DNA from: Marinomonas communis
GTDB taxonomy: Bacteria > Pseudomonadota > Gammaproteobacteria > Pseudomonadales > Marinomonadaceae
Assembly (NCBI RefSeq): GCF_004363305.1
Contig: NZ_SNZA01000006.1
Coordinates: 124,001-188,000, forward strand
DNA length: 64,000 nt
Reading direction: 5' to 3'
The position numbers and the translations under genes are program-made. Shown in pieces: positions 19,079 to 28,645 of the stretch. Below the pieces are notes generated by a model. The model saw nothing but the letters and a program-made list of their open reading frames with translations, had not been told where the DNA came from and ran no database searches. The first letter of the stretch is position 1. Each line of letters begins with the position of its first letter.

Positions 19079-21526
19079 ATGGCCAAAACTTTCAAAATTC
19101 TCTTTATTCTCGCTTTACTTGGTGCATTGGCAGCTGCCGGAATTGTCTTTGCGGTTTACCAACAAGTGAAAGATAGCATTCCAACAAAAGAAGAAATGCA
19201 AGCTATTGAGCTGCAGATCCCGTTGCGCATCTATACTCGCGACGAGCAGCTTATTGGAGAATTTGGCGAGCAACGTCGTACACCAGTTAGCTATGAGGAC
19301 ATTCCCAAAGATCTAGAAAATGCCGTACTCGCAGCCGAGGACAGTAATTTCTACCACCACCCTGGTGTGGATATCATGGGGCTATTACGTGCTGCATACC
19401 AACTGGTTACCAGTGGTGAAATACAGAGTGGCGGTAGTACCATCACCATGCAGGTCGCGCGAAATTATTTCCTATCTTTTGAACAGACCTTCATGCGTAA
19501 ATTCACGGAGATTTTTATCTCTTTGAAGATGGAGCAAGAGCTCAGCAAGCACGAAATTCTAGAGCTCTACATGAATAAAATTTACCTAGGCAAACGCGCC
19601 TATGGTTTTGATGCGGCAGCACAAGTGTATTACGGTAAGCATCTTAGCGAACTGTCCCTCGCACAATACGCTATGATTGCCGGATTGCCAAAAGCGCCAT
19701 CACGCTATAACCCTGTAGCCAACCCATCTCGAGCACTGATCCGCCGAAACTGGATTTTGCAGCGCATGCTCACCTTGGGGATGATTGATAAAACATCCTA
19801 CCAAAATGCTGTCGAAGCCCCTGTTACAGCGAAAAACTATGGTATCCAAGCAGATGTGGAAGCCAATTATGTGGCTGAGATGGTGCGCCATGAGCTGTAC
19901 CAAACTTACGGTGACAAGCTTTATACAGAAGGTCTTGTGGTATACACGACCATCGACTCCAAACGACAAAAAGACGCCAATCAAGCTGTTTACAACGGTG
20001 TACTTGCCTATGATGAGCGTCACGGTTACCGCGGCACATTGGACACTCGTACCGATCTTATCAATGCCGCATTAGAGGATCAGCAAGCCGCTTTTAGCGA
20101 GTTTGATAACATCCCTAATTGGACGTTGGCTTTAGTTTTAAGCACCGAAGATGAGCAAGCGACTGTGCGCCTGCAGGATGGCAGTGCTGTGGACTTACCT
20201 TTCGCAGCGATGAACTGGGCAGCACCTTACCTAAATGAAAACGCTCATGGTGCAAAACCCAAGGTAGTCAGCGATGTCATGGTTCCTGGCGATATCATCC
20301 AGTTGCGTCCTGATGACGAAACAACTTGGCGCCTCGCACAAACACCTGCCGTACAAAGTGCATTAATTTCTCTCGATAGTCGTGATGGTGCGATTGAATC
20401 CCTTGTCGGTGGTTTTAACTTCTTCGCCAATAAATTCAACCGTGTCACCCAGTCTAAACGCCAACCTGGTTCGAACTTTAAGCCATTCATTTACTCTAGT
20501 GCACTGGCCAACGGTTATACGGCAGCGAGTGTCATTAATGACGCACCAGTTGTGTTTCATGACAGCAATCTAGCCAGCGCATGGCGCCCAACCAATGACG
20601 GTGGCAAATTCTACGGCCCTACGCGATTACGCCAAGCTTTGTATCGTTCTCAAAACGTAGTCTCCGTTCGCTTGCTTGATGAAATGGGGGTTCGACCAAC
20701 ACTCGATTTCATTAAGCGCTTCGGTTTTGATCCGAACGAATTGCCACATAACTTATCCCTATCATTGGGTAGCGCTAACCTCTCTCCATTGCAAATTGCC
20801 TCCGGCTACACTGTCTTCTCAAACGGTGGTTTTCGCGTTCAACCTTATTTGATTGATCATATCGAAGACCGCTCAGGTGAAACGGTGTTCCAAGCTGAAC
20901 CCATGACAGTTTGTAAGGACTGCACTTTGCTTGAAGGCATAGACATCGACAGTCCGACAAAAGGCCTGTTCGATCGTAAGCAAGGCATCGTTGAACTTCC
21001 GGTAGCGCCAAGAGTTTTGGATGCCGAGGTGAACTACATCATGTACGACATTATGCGTGACGTGATTCGTTACGGCACAGGACGTCGTGCCCGTGTGTTA
21101 GAACGTGACGACATTGCAGGTAAAACCGGCACCACCAACGACGGTCGTGATGCTTGGTTCTCTGGCTTTAATGGTGATGTTGTGACAACGGTTTGGACCG
21201 GCTTTGACGACATGTCACCATTGGGCCGTGGCGAATGGGGTGGCTCGGCTTCCCTACCTACTTGGATCAATTACATGCGACCCACTTTAGCGGATACCGC
21301 GCCAAGCTATGTCGAAAAACCTTCATCGCTAGTGACCGTTCGAATTGACCCGACGACTGGCGAGCGAGCGTACCCAGGGCAGAAGAACGCCATATTTGAG
21401 TTGTTCCGCAAAGACCACATTCCGGCAAGAAGGATTGCGACGCGACCAGCACCGCAGGAGCGCTCATCGGATACCACCACGGAATCGGCCCCCTCAAGCA
21501 ATATTGCCATTGAGAATTTATTCTAA
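19079..21526 (+). CDS. mrcA: Penicillin-binding protein 1A (bifunctional transglycosylase/transpeptidase)
   Basis: 815 residues. A signal-anchor helix (about 6-27) is followed by a GT51 glycosyltransferase domain with catalytic E87 in EDSNFYHHPG, an OB-like insert, and a transpeptidase domain with all three motifs: S465-NFK468, S524-Q-N526 and K682-T-G684. It polymerises and cross-links peptidoglycan at the outer face of the inner membrane. It is divergent from the pil genes (187-base gap), the standard order, and ends in a good terminator. Confidence 0.96.
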   Translation: MAKTFKILFILALLGALAAAGIVFAVYQQVKDSIPTKEEMQAIELQIPLRIYTRDEQLIGEFGEQRRTPVSYEDIPKDLENAVLAAEDSNFYHHPGVDIMGLLRAAYQLVTSGEIQSGGSTITMQVARNYFLSFEQTFMRKFTEIFISLKMEQELSKHEILELYMNKIYLGKRAYGFDAAAQVYYGKHLSELSLAQYAMIAGLPKAPSRYNPVANPSRALIRRNWILQRMLTLGMIDKTSYQNAVEAPVTAKNYGIQADVEANYVAEMVRHELYQTYGDKLYTEGLVVYTTIDSKRQKDANQAVYNGVLAYDERHGYRGTLDTRTDLINAALEDQQAAFSEFDNIPNWTLALVLSTEDEQATVRLQDGSAVDLPFAAMNWAAPYLNENAHGAKPKVVSDVMVPGDIIQLRPDDETTWRLAQTPAVQSALISLDSRDGAIESLVGGFNFFANKFNRVTQSKRQPGSNFKPFIYSSALANGYTAASVINDAPVVFHDSNLASAWRPTNDGGKFYGPTRLRQALYRSQNVVSVRLLDEMGVRPTLDFIKRFGFDPNELPHNLSLSLGSANLSPLQIASGYTVFSNGGFRVQPYLIDHIEDRSGETVFQAEPMTVCKDCTLLEGIDIDSPTKGLFDRKQGIVELPVAPRVLDAEVNYIMYDIMRDVIRYGTGRRARVLERDDIAGKTGTTNDGRDAWFSGFNGDVVTTVWTGFDDMSPLGRGEWGGSASLPTWINYMRPTLADTAPSYVEKPSSLVTVRIDPTTGERAYPGQKNAIFELFRKDHIPARRIATRPAPQERSSDTTTESAPSSNIAIENLF

Positions 21527-21532
21527 ACCACA

Positions 21533-21562
21533 AAAAAACGCTGCCATCTGGCAGCGTTTTTT
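21533..21562. terminator. Bidirectional terminator between mrcA and the HAD gene
   Basis: CGCTGCCA / TGGCAGCG stem with A and T tracts on its two sides (AAAAAAACGCTGCC...GGCAGCGTTTTTT). It serves mrcA on the plus strand and can serve the convergent HAD gene on the minus strand. Confidence 0.9.
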
Positions 21563-21586
21563 ATGCTTCAAGCGCTACGTGTGTTG

Positions 21587-22381
21587 TTAGTCTTGATGAC
21601 ATAGCAGGTAATCCGCTAGCTGGGCAAAGCCTTCTCCACCTTCGGCATCGGTTAGGTAAGCCGGCAGATGCTTAAGCGTTGTTAAATGTGGCGCGATGTT
21701 CGCTACACCGACACTTAAAGGAAACTCCGCAAACATCGACTCGTCATTGGGAGCATCGCCTACGTAGATAACCTGTTGATGGGCTTGCGCCATAGATAGT
21801 TGGAAAAAGTGCGTCAGCACATGACGCGCCATGACCACTTTATCTACCCCCGATTGGCAAACATTGATGTGAATGGAAGATGCTTTCGCATTCAAACCTT
21901 TCTCTCGTAAAAGAGCCAGTAACGCCTCTTTCTCTTGATGAGCGGGGGGTTGCACCTGCTGTGCATAATCGATCGCCACATCCGTTAGTCGATAAGCTTG
22001 GTCCTTTGCCAAAGCCAAAGTAGGAAAATGCACCAACTCTGCTTGAACCGTTGCTAACAGAGACGCTTGCTCTGTACACATAGCCGCTTCAGCATTCAAA
22101 AAGTGATAATGGATCACACTGGACTTTGGCTCTAGGAATACGCCTCCCCCTTCACTGATAACGCCTGCTACGGGTAGTACTCGAGCCATCATATCCGACC
22201 ATCCAGCACAGCCACCGGTGACAGGGATTACCTTAACCCCTGCTTGTTCTAATCGATATAAGGCATTCAGTGTTGCCGTCGGCAAACGGCCATGAAGCGT
22301 TAGCGTGTCATCAAAGTCAGTGAGCACATAACGCACGTTCTTGAGTGTTGTCTGCGGTAAATCCACTAATGGTTTAGGCAT
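21587..22381 (-). CDS. HAD-superfamily phosphatase (type IIB, sucrose-phosphatase-like)
   Basis: 264 residues from the ATG at 22381; this start overlaps the regulator gene by eight bases and puts the DxDxT nucleophile motif (D22-F-D24-D-T26) near the N-terminus, as usual. The C-terminal metal motif is IYVGDAPNDESMF, and the cap placement fits the HAD-IIB (Cof/SPP) group. It is the last gene of the ugp-type operon, so the natural substrate may be a small phosphorylated polyol or sugar, but nothing in the sequence fixes it. A longer upstream reading frame is not conserved-looking and lies inside the regulator gene. Confidence 0.8.
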   Translation of the reverse strand: MPKPLVDLPQTTLKNVRYVLTDFDDTLTLHGRLPTATLNALYRLEQAGVKVIPVTGGCAGWSDMMARVLPVAGVISEGGGVFLEPKSSVIHYHFLNAEAAMCTEQASLLATVQAELVHFPTLALAKDQAYRLTDVAIDYAQQVQPPAHQEKEALLALLREKGLNAKASSIHINVCQSGVDKVVMARHVLTHFFQLSMAQAHQQVIYVGDAPNDESMFAEFPLSVGVANIAPHLTTLKHLPAYLTDAEGGEGFAQLADYLLCHQD

Positions 22382-23150
22382 GTTTGATTGACTCTTCACT
22401 AAGCACAATGTCCACTCCTTGTTGCCCCAATAATTGACGCTGCTCGACAGAAATAACATCCGTATATAGAGCTTCCACTGCGGCAAAGGATGTGACGCAG
22501 GCGCTCGCTTTACGCCCCCACTTATGTTGATCTGCCACCAACAACACATGACGACTCTGCTCGATCAGTACACGACTTAGATTGGCTTCGTCTGGATCAA
22601 AATCGAGAATGCCATAGCTTTCGTGTAAGCCACCACAGCCTAAAATGCCGTAATCAAATACATACTTTCGCATACTCTCAATGGCATCGCTTCCCACCAA
22701 ATCGCAATGACGATGACGCATACGCCCAGCCGTTAGTCTTACAGGAATGTCTTGGCGGTTTGCAAACAACGTAGCGACCGTCAGGTTATTGGTAAACACT
22801 TGCAGCTCTTGATGATTCAGTAACGCCTTCGCCACGTACTCCACCGTCGTGCCTATACCTAAAAATACCGACGCACCATTAGGGATGGCCTGCGCCACCT
22901 GTTGAGCGATTTTCTGCTTCGCATCACTATTCAAAAATTGGCGATTCGCGAAGGGTAGATTTTCCGCTGTGGATACTGGCGCAATGCCGCCATGCTGGCG
23001 TCTGACCAAGTGTTTTTCAGCCAGCTGATTAATGTCTTTTCGAATGGTTTGTGAGGACACACTGAAGCGTTCCACCATGTCCTCAACCAATAATAAATCG
23101 CACTGCTGCACCCAATTTAAGATGTGCAACTGACGTTCATTTAAACTCAA
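22374..23150 (-). CDS. DeoR-family transcriptional regulator (GlpR-like)
   Basis: 258 residues if translation begins at the TTG at 23150, which has a TGGAG ribosome site seven bases upstream and begins one base after the ugpQ stop. An ATG at 23186 would overlap ugpQ by 35 bases and add non-conserved residues. The N-terminal helix-turn-helix (VEDMVERFSVSSQTIRKDIN) and the sugar-phosphate isomerase-like sensor (FLGIGTTVEYVAKAL) are typical of DeoR/GlpR repressors, which respond to phosphorylated sugars or glycerol-3-phosphate. It most likely controls the operon it ends, through the repeat cluster upstream of the binding-protein gene. Confidence 0.87.
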   Translation of the reverse strand: MSLNERQLHILNWVQQCDLLLVEDMVERFSVSSQTIRKDINQLAEKHLVRRQHGGIAPVSTAENLPFANRQFLNSDAKQKIAQQVAQAIPNGASVFLGIGTTVEYVAKALLNHQELQVFTNNLTVATLFANRQDIPVRLTAGRMRHRHCDLVGSDAIESMRKYVFDYGILGCGGLHESYGILDFDPDEANLSRVLIEQSRHVLLVADQHKWGRKASACVTSFAAVEALYTDVISVEQRQLLGQQGVDIVLSEESIKHA

Positions 23151-23151
23151 A

Positions 23152-23880
23152 TCATGACTCCAAATGCATAAACTGGTTAGGATCATCAGTGATCACCGCA
23201 TCCATGCCCCACTGCCAGTGATCTTTAACCGCATCGGTGGTGTTAGCTGTGTAGCAAAGCAATTTATAGCCTGCCTCTTTTACAGCTCGCGCTTGCGTTT
23301 CAGTTAATTGCGAATAGTCACAGTTTAAACTGTACGCCGCTATGCCAGAGAGTTTCTCCTGCCAATCCTGCGGTACATCTTCCACCAAGTAAGCCAAGTA
23401 AAGGGTGCTGTTTAAACGGTGGCAGACTTCCAAAGCTGGATAGTTGAAGCTTGAAATCATCAGCATCTCAGGGTCTTGCCAAAGCGCTGTTAACGTGGCC
23501 AAAATTGGAGGTACCACTGCTTCGACATCTGTGCCTTCGTATTTGATTTCTAAGTTAAGCCCTAAACCAAGATCCTGAATGCACGCTATCGCCTGCTCAA
23601 GTGTGGGCACCCCTTCCCCTGAAAACTCGCTACCAAACCAAGCTCCAGCATCCAAAGATAAGACCGTTTTAAGCTCTGCGTCTGCCGTCACTCCAGAACC
23701 ATTGGTGCAACGGTCCAAGGTATCATCATGAAAGATCACAAGGCCGCCTTGAGCAATTGGGTAGACATCAATTTCTACCCATTTCACGCCTGTTTTCGCT
23801 GCAGCTTTAATCGATGCCAAGGTATTTTCTGGCGCTAACAATGCCGCCCCACGGTGCCCCATAACTTTGCTTAGTTGCAT
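23152..23880 (-). CDS. ugpQ: Glycerophosphodiester phosphodiesterase
   Basis: 242 residues. It hydrolyses glycerophosphodiesters to glycerol-3-phosphate and an alcohol. The GDPD pattern is clear: GHRGAALLAPENTLASI with the catalytic histidine at the N-terminus, then WVEIDVYP with the metal-binding Glu/Asp, then FHDDTLDRCTNGSG. No signal peptide, so it is cytosolic like UgpQ and acts on imported substrate. It overlaps the end of the ABC ATPase gene by ten bases. Confidence 0.92.
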   Translation of the reverse strand: MQLSKVMGHRGAALLAPENTLASIKAAAKTGVKWVEIDVYPIAQGGLVIFHDDTLDRCTNGSGVTADAELKTVLSLDAGAWFGSEFSGEGVPTLEQAIACIQDLGLGLNLEIKYEGTDVEAVVPPILATLTALWQDPEMLMISSFNYPALEVCHRLNSTLYLAYLVEDVPQDWQEKLSGIAAYSLNCDYSQLTETQARAVKEAGYKLLCYTANTTDAVKDHWQWGMDAVITDDPNQFMHLES

Positions 23881-24953
23881 GATTTTTCTACCCTTTGTTG
23901 GGTCTCAGCATCGAATAAATGCCAAGCGGATCTAGGAACCCTAAGGGGCAAACGCTCTCCCAACTTAGGCGTATGATGTCCTGCCAATCGTACTACAAAG
24001 TTTGGCGTGTTGCCGTCACCTAATTGAAGGCTACCGTGGACTAAGGTTTCCGCACCTAAGGCTTCCACTGCTTTCACGTTCAGCATGACATCGGCTTCTT
24101 CTGCAGCACAGATTTCCACATGCTCAGGTCGAATTCCCCAAATAAGTTTTTGATCCGCAAGCTGTGGACAAGGCAAGCGGATATCCACACTTAATTGCAA
24201 ATACTCACTTTTCACCGACGTGGGGATAAGATTCATAGACGGTGAACCGATGAACTGCGCCACAAACGTCGATGCAGGGCGATCATACAATTCCATCGGG
24301 GTGCCAATCTGCTCCGCATGACCTTTATTCAATACCACCAACCGATCGGCCAACGTCATGGCTTCAACTTGGTCATGGGTCACATATAGCGTGGTCGTTC
24401 CCAACTTGCGCTGCAACTCGCGAATCTCCACACGCATTTGCACACGTAGTTTTGCGTCTAAGTTGGACAAGGGCTCATCGAATAAAAAGACCTTAGGATC
24501 ACGCACCATGGCACGCCCCATGGCAACACGCTGACGCTGTCCGCCTGACAATTGCTTCGGTTTACGGCTCAACAGCTCTTCAAGACCCAGCATTACGGCG
24601 ACCGCATTCACTTTGGTGTCGATCTCGTCTTTATTCACACCTCGGTTTTTCAAACCATAGGCCATGTTGTCGTACACGGACATATGTGGATAAAGCGCAT
24701 AGTTTTGAAACACCATGGCAATGTCACGCGCGGCAGGCTCTTTGTCATTCACCCGCTCGCCTTTGATCAGCAAGTCCCCTTGGGTAATGGTTTCTAGGCC
24801 TGCCACCATACGTAGCAAGGTTGACTTACCACAACCGGATGGACCCACTAAAACGATGAATTCACCTTGTTCAATATTCAGGTCAATACTGGGGATCGCG
24901 TGATATCCGTTAGCGTAGGTTTTTCCAATATTTTCTAAGACTAAATCTGACAT
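23871..24953 (-). CDS. ugpC: ABC transporter ATP-binding protein, UgpC/MalK type
   Basis: 360 residues from the ATG at 24953, preceded by GGAGAAG. Walker A GPSGCGKST is at residues 37-45, the signature is LSGGQRQRVAMGRAM, Walker B is VFLFDEP, and the C-terminal TOBE-type regulatory domain (WGIRPEHVEI) is present. It powers the CUT1-type importer formed with the two permeases and binding protein of this operon. The start is one base after the permease stop. The substrate cannot be read from the ATPase alone; UgpC, MalK and others are close relatives. Confidence 0.88.
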   Translation of the reverse strand: MSDLVLENIGKTYANGYHAIPSIDLNIEQGEFIVLVGPSGCGKSTLLRMVAGLETITQGDLLIKGERVNDKEPAARDIAMVFQNYALYPHMSVYDNMAYGLKNRGVNKDEIDTKVNAVAVMLGLEELLSRKPKQLSGGQRQRVAMGRAMVRDPKVFLFDEPLSNLDAKLRVQMRVEIRELQRKLGTTTLYVTHDQVEAMTLADRLVVLNKGHAEQIGTPMELYDRPASTFVAQFIGSPSMNLIPTSVKSEYLQLSVDIRLPCPQLADQKLIWGIRPEHVEICAAEEADVMLNVKAVEALGAETLVHGSLQLGDGNTPNFVVRLAGHHTPKLGERLPLRVPRSAWHLFDAETQQRVEKSCN

Positions 24954-24954
24954 G

Positions 24955-25803
24955 CTACTTCTCCGCGTCCACCAGACCTTTAACAAATAATTTCTGCATG
25001 CCTACCACCACTAATACTGGCGGTAGCATGGCTAATAATGTGGTGACCATAACTTGGTTCCATTCCACATCGCCTTGCTCCACAGAGAGCATCCGTTTAA
25101 TACTCATAACCAAGGTGTAATAGGCATCATCTGTGGTCACGATCAACGGCCACAAATACTGATTCCAGCCATAGATAAACATGATCACAAACAGGGCCGC
25201 GATATTGGTGCGCGACAATGGCATCAAGATGTCAAAGAAAAAACGAATCGGTCCTGCACCATCGATGCGAGCCGCTTCCACTAATTCACCGGGCACCGTC
25301 ATAAAACACTGGCGGAATAAAAACGTTGCCGTGGCACTGGCAATCAGAGGCAGTACCAAACCTGAATAACTGTTGAGCATATCGAGGTTTGCCACCACTT
25401 CATAAGTCGGCACAATGCGCACTTCAACGGGCAACATCAAGGTAATGAAAATGACCCAGAACGCTGTGCCTCGAAATGGAAAACGGAAAAACACAATCGC
25501 GTAAGCAGATAAAATGGAGATAGCAATTTTGCCAATGGTAATACCCAATGCCATCACCAGCGAATTCAGCATCATCGACCACACTGGAACATCGATGCCA
25601 TTCCCTGCTTTAGCGAACAACACCGCGCCCCAGTTTTGGATCGCCTGATCACCAAACCAGAGTGGAATTTCCCCTGAACCGAAGGCTTCCGTAGGATGCG
25701 TCGACGCAACTAGCGCCACCCAGACAGGCAATGCCACCATGGCGATGCCCAAGAGTAGGGAAAGGTGGCTAATGGCCGTTAGCCAAGGACGATTTTCAAT
25801 CAT
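24955..25803 (-). CDS. ugpE: ABC transporter permease, UgpE type
   Basis: 282 residues with about six transmembrane helices and the cytoplasmic EAA loop (VEAARIDGAGPIRFFFDILMP) that contacts the ATPase. It pairs with the upstream permease; the two genes overlap by a single base (TAATG). Length and layout fit the second permease of CUT1 importers. Confidence 0.88.
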   Translation of the reverse strand: MIENRPWLTAISHLSLLLGIAMVALPVWVALVASTHPTEAFGSGEIPLWFGDQAIQNWGAVLFAKAGNGIDVPVWSMMLNSLVMALGITIGKIAISILSAYAIVFFRFPFRGTAFWVIFITLMLPVEVRIVPTYEVVANLDMLNSYSGLVLPLIASATATFLFRQCFMTVPGELVEAARIDGAGPIRFFFDILMPLSRTNIAALFVIMFIYGWNQYLWPLIVTTDDAYYTLVMSIKRMLSVEQGDVEWNQVMVTTLLAMLPPVLVVVGMQKLFVKGLVDAEK

Positions 25804-26678
25804 TAGTATTCCACCTTGCGCTCAATGTAACGAAATTGAACCACCGTCATAATGCCCACCAATCCCATTAGCACCACAGATTGCGCCGCGGAGCTGCCTA
25901 GATCCAGACCAATGAAGCCATCATTAAAGACCTTGTACACCATGGTGGCGGTGCTCACACCCGGACCACCTTGAGTGGTCGCATCGATCACACCAAAGGT
26001 GTCAAAGAAGGCATACACCAAGTTCACGACCAATAAGAAGAATGTGGTCGGTGATAGCAACGGAAACACAATGTCCCAGAAGCGTTTTGCAGGGCTGGCA
26101 CCATCAATCGCAGCCGCTTCAATCAAAGAACGTGGCACCGCTTGAAGGCCCGCTAAAAAGAATAAAAAGTTGTAGCTGATCTGCTTCCAAGTGGCAGAAA
26201 TCACCACCAAAATCATCGCCTGATCACCGTTTAAAAAATGATTCCACTCGACACCAACCGTTTCTAACCAGAGCGCAACGGGCCCCATACTTGGGTCAAA
26301 TAGAATCCACCACAAAACACCAGCCAACGCAGGGGCGACGGCATAGGGCCAAATCAGCAACGTCTGGTAGGCCAATTTGCCTCGAATCACACGATCGGCC
26401 ATCACGGCCAGCCACAAGGCTAACGCCATACCAAGAAAAGCCACCGAAAAGCTAAATATCAACGTCACACCGATCGAGGTGTAATACTGTGGGTCTTGGA
26501 AAATATCGATAAAGTTATCTAAACCGACAAATTCACGGCTTAGACCAAAGGCGTCTTCTTGATAAAACGCTTGTTCAATGGCCTGTTCGGCAGGCCATAA
26601 AAAGAAGATAAAGGTAATCACTAACTGTGGTAACAGCAGCAAATACGGCAACTTCTTTTGTGGAAAATGTACGGACAT
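25803..26678 (-). CDS. ugpA: ABC transporter permease, UgpA type
   Basis: 291 residues with about six transmembrane helices and an EAA loop ([20 protein letters not shown]). The first helix begins near residue 12 ([17 protein letters not shown]), as in UgpA/MalF-class proteins. It is separated from the binding-protein gene by an 88-base gap containing a hairpin terminator. Confidence 0.88.
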   Translation of the reverse strand: MSVHFPQKKLPYLLLLPQLVITFIFFLWPAEQAIEQAFYQEDAFGLSREFVGLDNFIDIFQDPQYYTSIGVTLIFSFSVAFLGMALALWLAVMADRVIRGKLAYQTLLIWPYAVAPALAGVLWWILFDPSMGPVALWLETVGVEWNHFLNGDQAMILVVISATWKQISYNFLFFLAGLQAVPRSLIEAAAIDGASPAKRFWDIVFPLLSPTTFFLLVVNLVYAFFDTFGVIDATTQGGPGVSTATMVYKVFNDGFIGLDLGSSAAQSVVLMGLVGIMTVVQFRYIERKVEY

Positions 26679-26713
26679 ACTCGCACTCAGCTATTCAGAG
26701 CAAACATCAAAGC

Positions 26714-26742
26714 AAAAAAGCCTCCCTCCAAGAGAGGGAGGC
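26714..26742 (-). terminator. Attenuator/terminator between the binding-protein and permease genes
   Basis: Nine-base stem GCCTCCCTC / GAGGGAGGC, five-base loop, then six thymines on the minus strand. Placed inside the operon, it should let only part of the transcripts continue into the permeases, giving excess binding protein. Confidence 0.85.
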
Positions 26743-26766
26743 ACCTCAAGAGTGAGGAAGTGATGA

Positions 26767-28065
26767 TCAGTTATTCGCTTTTTCGAACTTACGTAGTAAC
26801 GCGTTACCACGTTCAACCGCTTTATCTAGGGCTGTTTGAGCGTCCGCATCACCGCTCCAAACCGACTCTAGCTCTTCGTTGATGATGTCGCGGATTTGAA
26901 CAAAGTTACCTAGGCGTAGACCTTTAGAGTTTTCAGTTGGGGCCACCGAAGTCATTTGAATCACACCTGTTTCCGTACCTGGGTTCGCAGCATAGAAACC
27001 TTGACCTTTAGTTAGATCGTAGGCTGCATGAGTGATCGGTAGGTAGCCAGAGAATTGGTGCCAGTCAGCTTGCATGTCTGCACGAGACAGGAAGTTTAGG
27101 AACGTCGCTACACCTTGGTATTCTGCATCGCTCTTACCTTGAAGCACCCAAAGTGATGCGCCACCAATGATGGTATTTTGTGGGGTATCGATTTGGCTCG
27201 CCCAGTAAGGTAATTGCGACACACCAAAATCAAATTTCGCATTACGCTTCATGCCGGCATAGCCTGCAGAAGAACCCATGAACATCGCACATTCTTGGCT
27301 GTAGAATTTCGGTGCAGAATCACTACGACGGCCACCATAGCTGAAGATGCCGTTTTGCTGCCACTCACTCATTTTCGAGATGTGCGCAACCTGTACAGGA
27401 CCGTTAAACGCAAACTCAGTGTCCATGCCAGCGAAACCGTTCGCCTTCGTTGCAAAAGGCACATTGTGACGTGCACTTAAGTTTTCTAATTGAATCCAAG
27501 ACTGCCAAGAGGTAGTGAAACCACACTCCACACCGCTATCCAGTAGCTTTTGCGATACGGTTTCCATGTCTTCCCAAGTTTTTGGTGCCGACACGCCAGC
27601 TTTCGCAAACAGTTCCTTGTTGTAATACAGCACAGGTGTTGAGCTATTGAATGGCATAGAAAGCATGTTGCCATCTTGATCTGTATAGTAACCCGTTACA
27701 GAGCTTAGGTAGTCATCCTGATTGAATGGCTGACCTTGTTCACGCATCAATTTGTAAACTGGGTAAATCGCGCCTTCTGCGGCCATCATGCTCGCCGTAC
27801 CAACTTCGAACACCTGCACAATCGCTGGCTGCTGCTTAGCACGAAACGCCGCAATCGCTGACGTCATGGTTTCAGTGTAGTTACCTTTGTAAACCGGTTT
27901 TACTTCATACAAGTCTTGGGCACTGTTAAATGCCTGCGCAATTTCTTCAACTTTCTCACCGTTAGCGCCACCCATTGCGTGCCACCACTCAATCTGTGTC
28001 GCAGACATCGCAGAGCCTGAAACCGCTAATCCTACCGCTAATGAAACCAATGCACGTGAACTCAT
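26767..28065 (-). CDS. ugpB: Periplasmic substrate-binding protein, UgpB type
   Basis: 432 residues from the ATG at 28065, preceded by GAGGG. A signal peptide ends near residue 21 (SGSAMSA). The mature part opens with TQIEWWHAMGGANGEKVEEI, close to the start of UgpB, and is of family 1 solute-binding type. With ugpQ and a GlpR-like regulator downstream, the ligand is probably glycerol-3-phosphate or a glycerophosphodiester such as glycerophosphocholine. E. coli ugp is phosphate-regulated; here a dedicated DeoR regulator suggests carbon-source control instead. Other CUT1 sugars remain possible. Confidence 0.87.
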   Translation of the reverse strand: MSSRALVSLAVGLAVSGSAMSATQIEWWHAMGGANGEKVEEIAQAFNSAQDLYEVKPVYKGNYTETMTSAIAAFRAKQQPAIVQVFEVGTASMMAAEGAIYPVYKLMREQGQPFNQDDYLSSVTGYYTDQDGNMLSMPFNSSTPVLYYNKELFAKAGVSAPKTWEDMETVSQKLLDSGVECGFTTSWQSWIQLENLSARHNVPFATKANGFAGMDTEFAFNGPVQVAHISKMSEWQQNGIFSYGGRRSDSAPKFYSQECAMFMGSSAGYAGMKRNAKFDFGVSQLPYWASQIDTPQNTIIGGASLWVLQGKSDAEYQGVATFLNFLSRADMQADWHQFSGYLPITHAAYDLTKGQGFYAANPGTETGVIQMTSVAPTENSKGLRLGNFVQIRDIINEELESVWSGDADAQTALDKAVERGNALLRKFEKANN

Positions 28066-28148
28066 GCTAATAACCCTCGTTGTAAGCCAAAAATGGAATA
28101 AGTATTCGTCATAACGCATCAAACGAGGGTCAATGTACGTGCGTAATG

Positions 28149-28200
28149 TTTCATTTTGATGATATTTAAATTTCAAATGAAACCAATATCTTTCATTTGA
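28149..28200. promoter_or_regulatory. Triple TTTCATTTGA repeat, candidate DeoR-family operator of the ugp-type operon
   Basis: Three copies: TTTCATTTTGA at 28149-28159, the inverted TCAAATGAAA at 28173-28182, and TTTCATTTGA at 28191-28200. The outer direct copies start 42 bases apart, about four helical turns. The cluster lies 84-135 bases upstream of the binding-protein ATG, between it and the next terminator. Multiple short repeats phased on the helix are a common operator style of DeoR/GlpR proteins. Confidence 0.6.
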
Positions 28201-28234
28201 ACAATATTTTGTCCCTTATCGAACTTATAAAACG

Positions 28235-28271
28235 AAAAAAGGGTTTCAAGTCTGTCTTGAAACCCTTTTTT
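28235..28271. terminator. Bidirectional-looking terminator after the DUF502 pair
   Basis: GGGTTTCAAG / CTTGAAACCC stem with a five-base loop, flanked by six adenines and six thymines. It lies 27 bases after the stop of the small membrane protein gene (minus strand) and insulates it from the ugp-type operon. Confidence 0.9.
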
Positions 28272-28297
28272 CAACGAAGCCAATATCTCGCTATACG

Positions 28298-28645
28298 CTA
28301 CTCTTGCGAGTTAAGTTGCGCCAATACCGCTTCGATTTCCTGTTTCTTTTTACGAGATTTGAAAAAGTTTGCGATCACCGATGCGGCAGTAATACCGATC
28401 AGAGCGGACAACATGTCATCATTGCCATAGCTGATAATGAAGCTATAAATCAGCAGCACACTACCAATCAGCAATATTAGTGGTTGATAGGAAACTTTCA
28501 GCTCGCCAGTTTGTTCATTTTGAACAATGGTGACGCCGTAAAATGATCCGATTGAGCCAACATAAATACGGCGTGGGAAGGCTTTTAATTTAGCAGGATA
28601 GCCCTGCTCTTCTAATAATGTCGTAATGTCTTCTAATTGCTTCAT
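28298..28645 (-). CDS. Small membrane protein of unknown function
   Basis: 115 residues. A soluble N-terminal half (about 1-50) is followed by two hydrophobic segments (about 54-72 and 78-92) and a charged C-terminal tail (FKSRKKKQEIEAVL). It overlaps the DUF502 gene by four bases (ATGA), so the two are co-translated. I do not recognise the family. Confidence 0.7.
   Translation of the reverse strand: MKQLEDITTLLEEQGYPAKLKAFPRRIYVGSIGSFYGVTIVQNEQTGELKVSYQPLILLIGSVLLIYSFIISYGNDDMLSALIGITAASVIANFFKSRKKKQEIEAVLAQLNSQE

Noticed and set aside
28197..28430. 77-codon open frame on the plus strand
   Set aside because: Crosses a strong terminator hairpin and the end of a minus-strand gene; no ribosome site.
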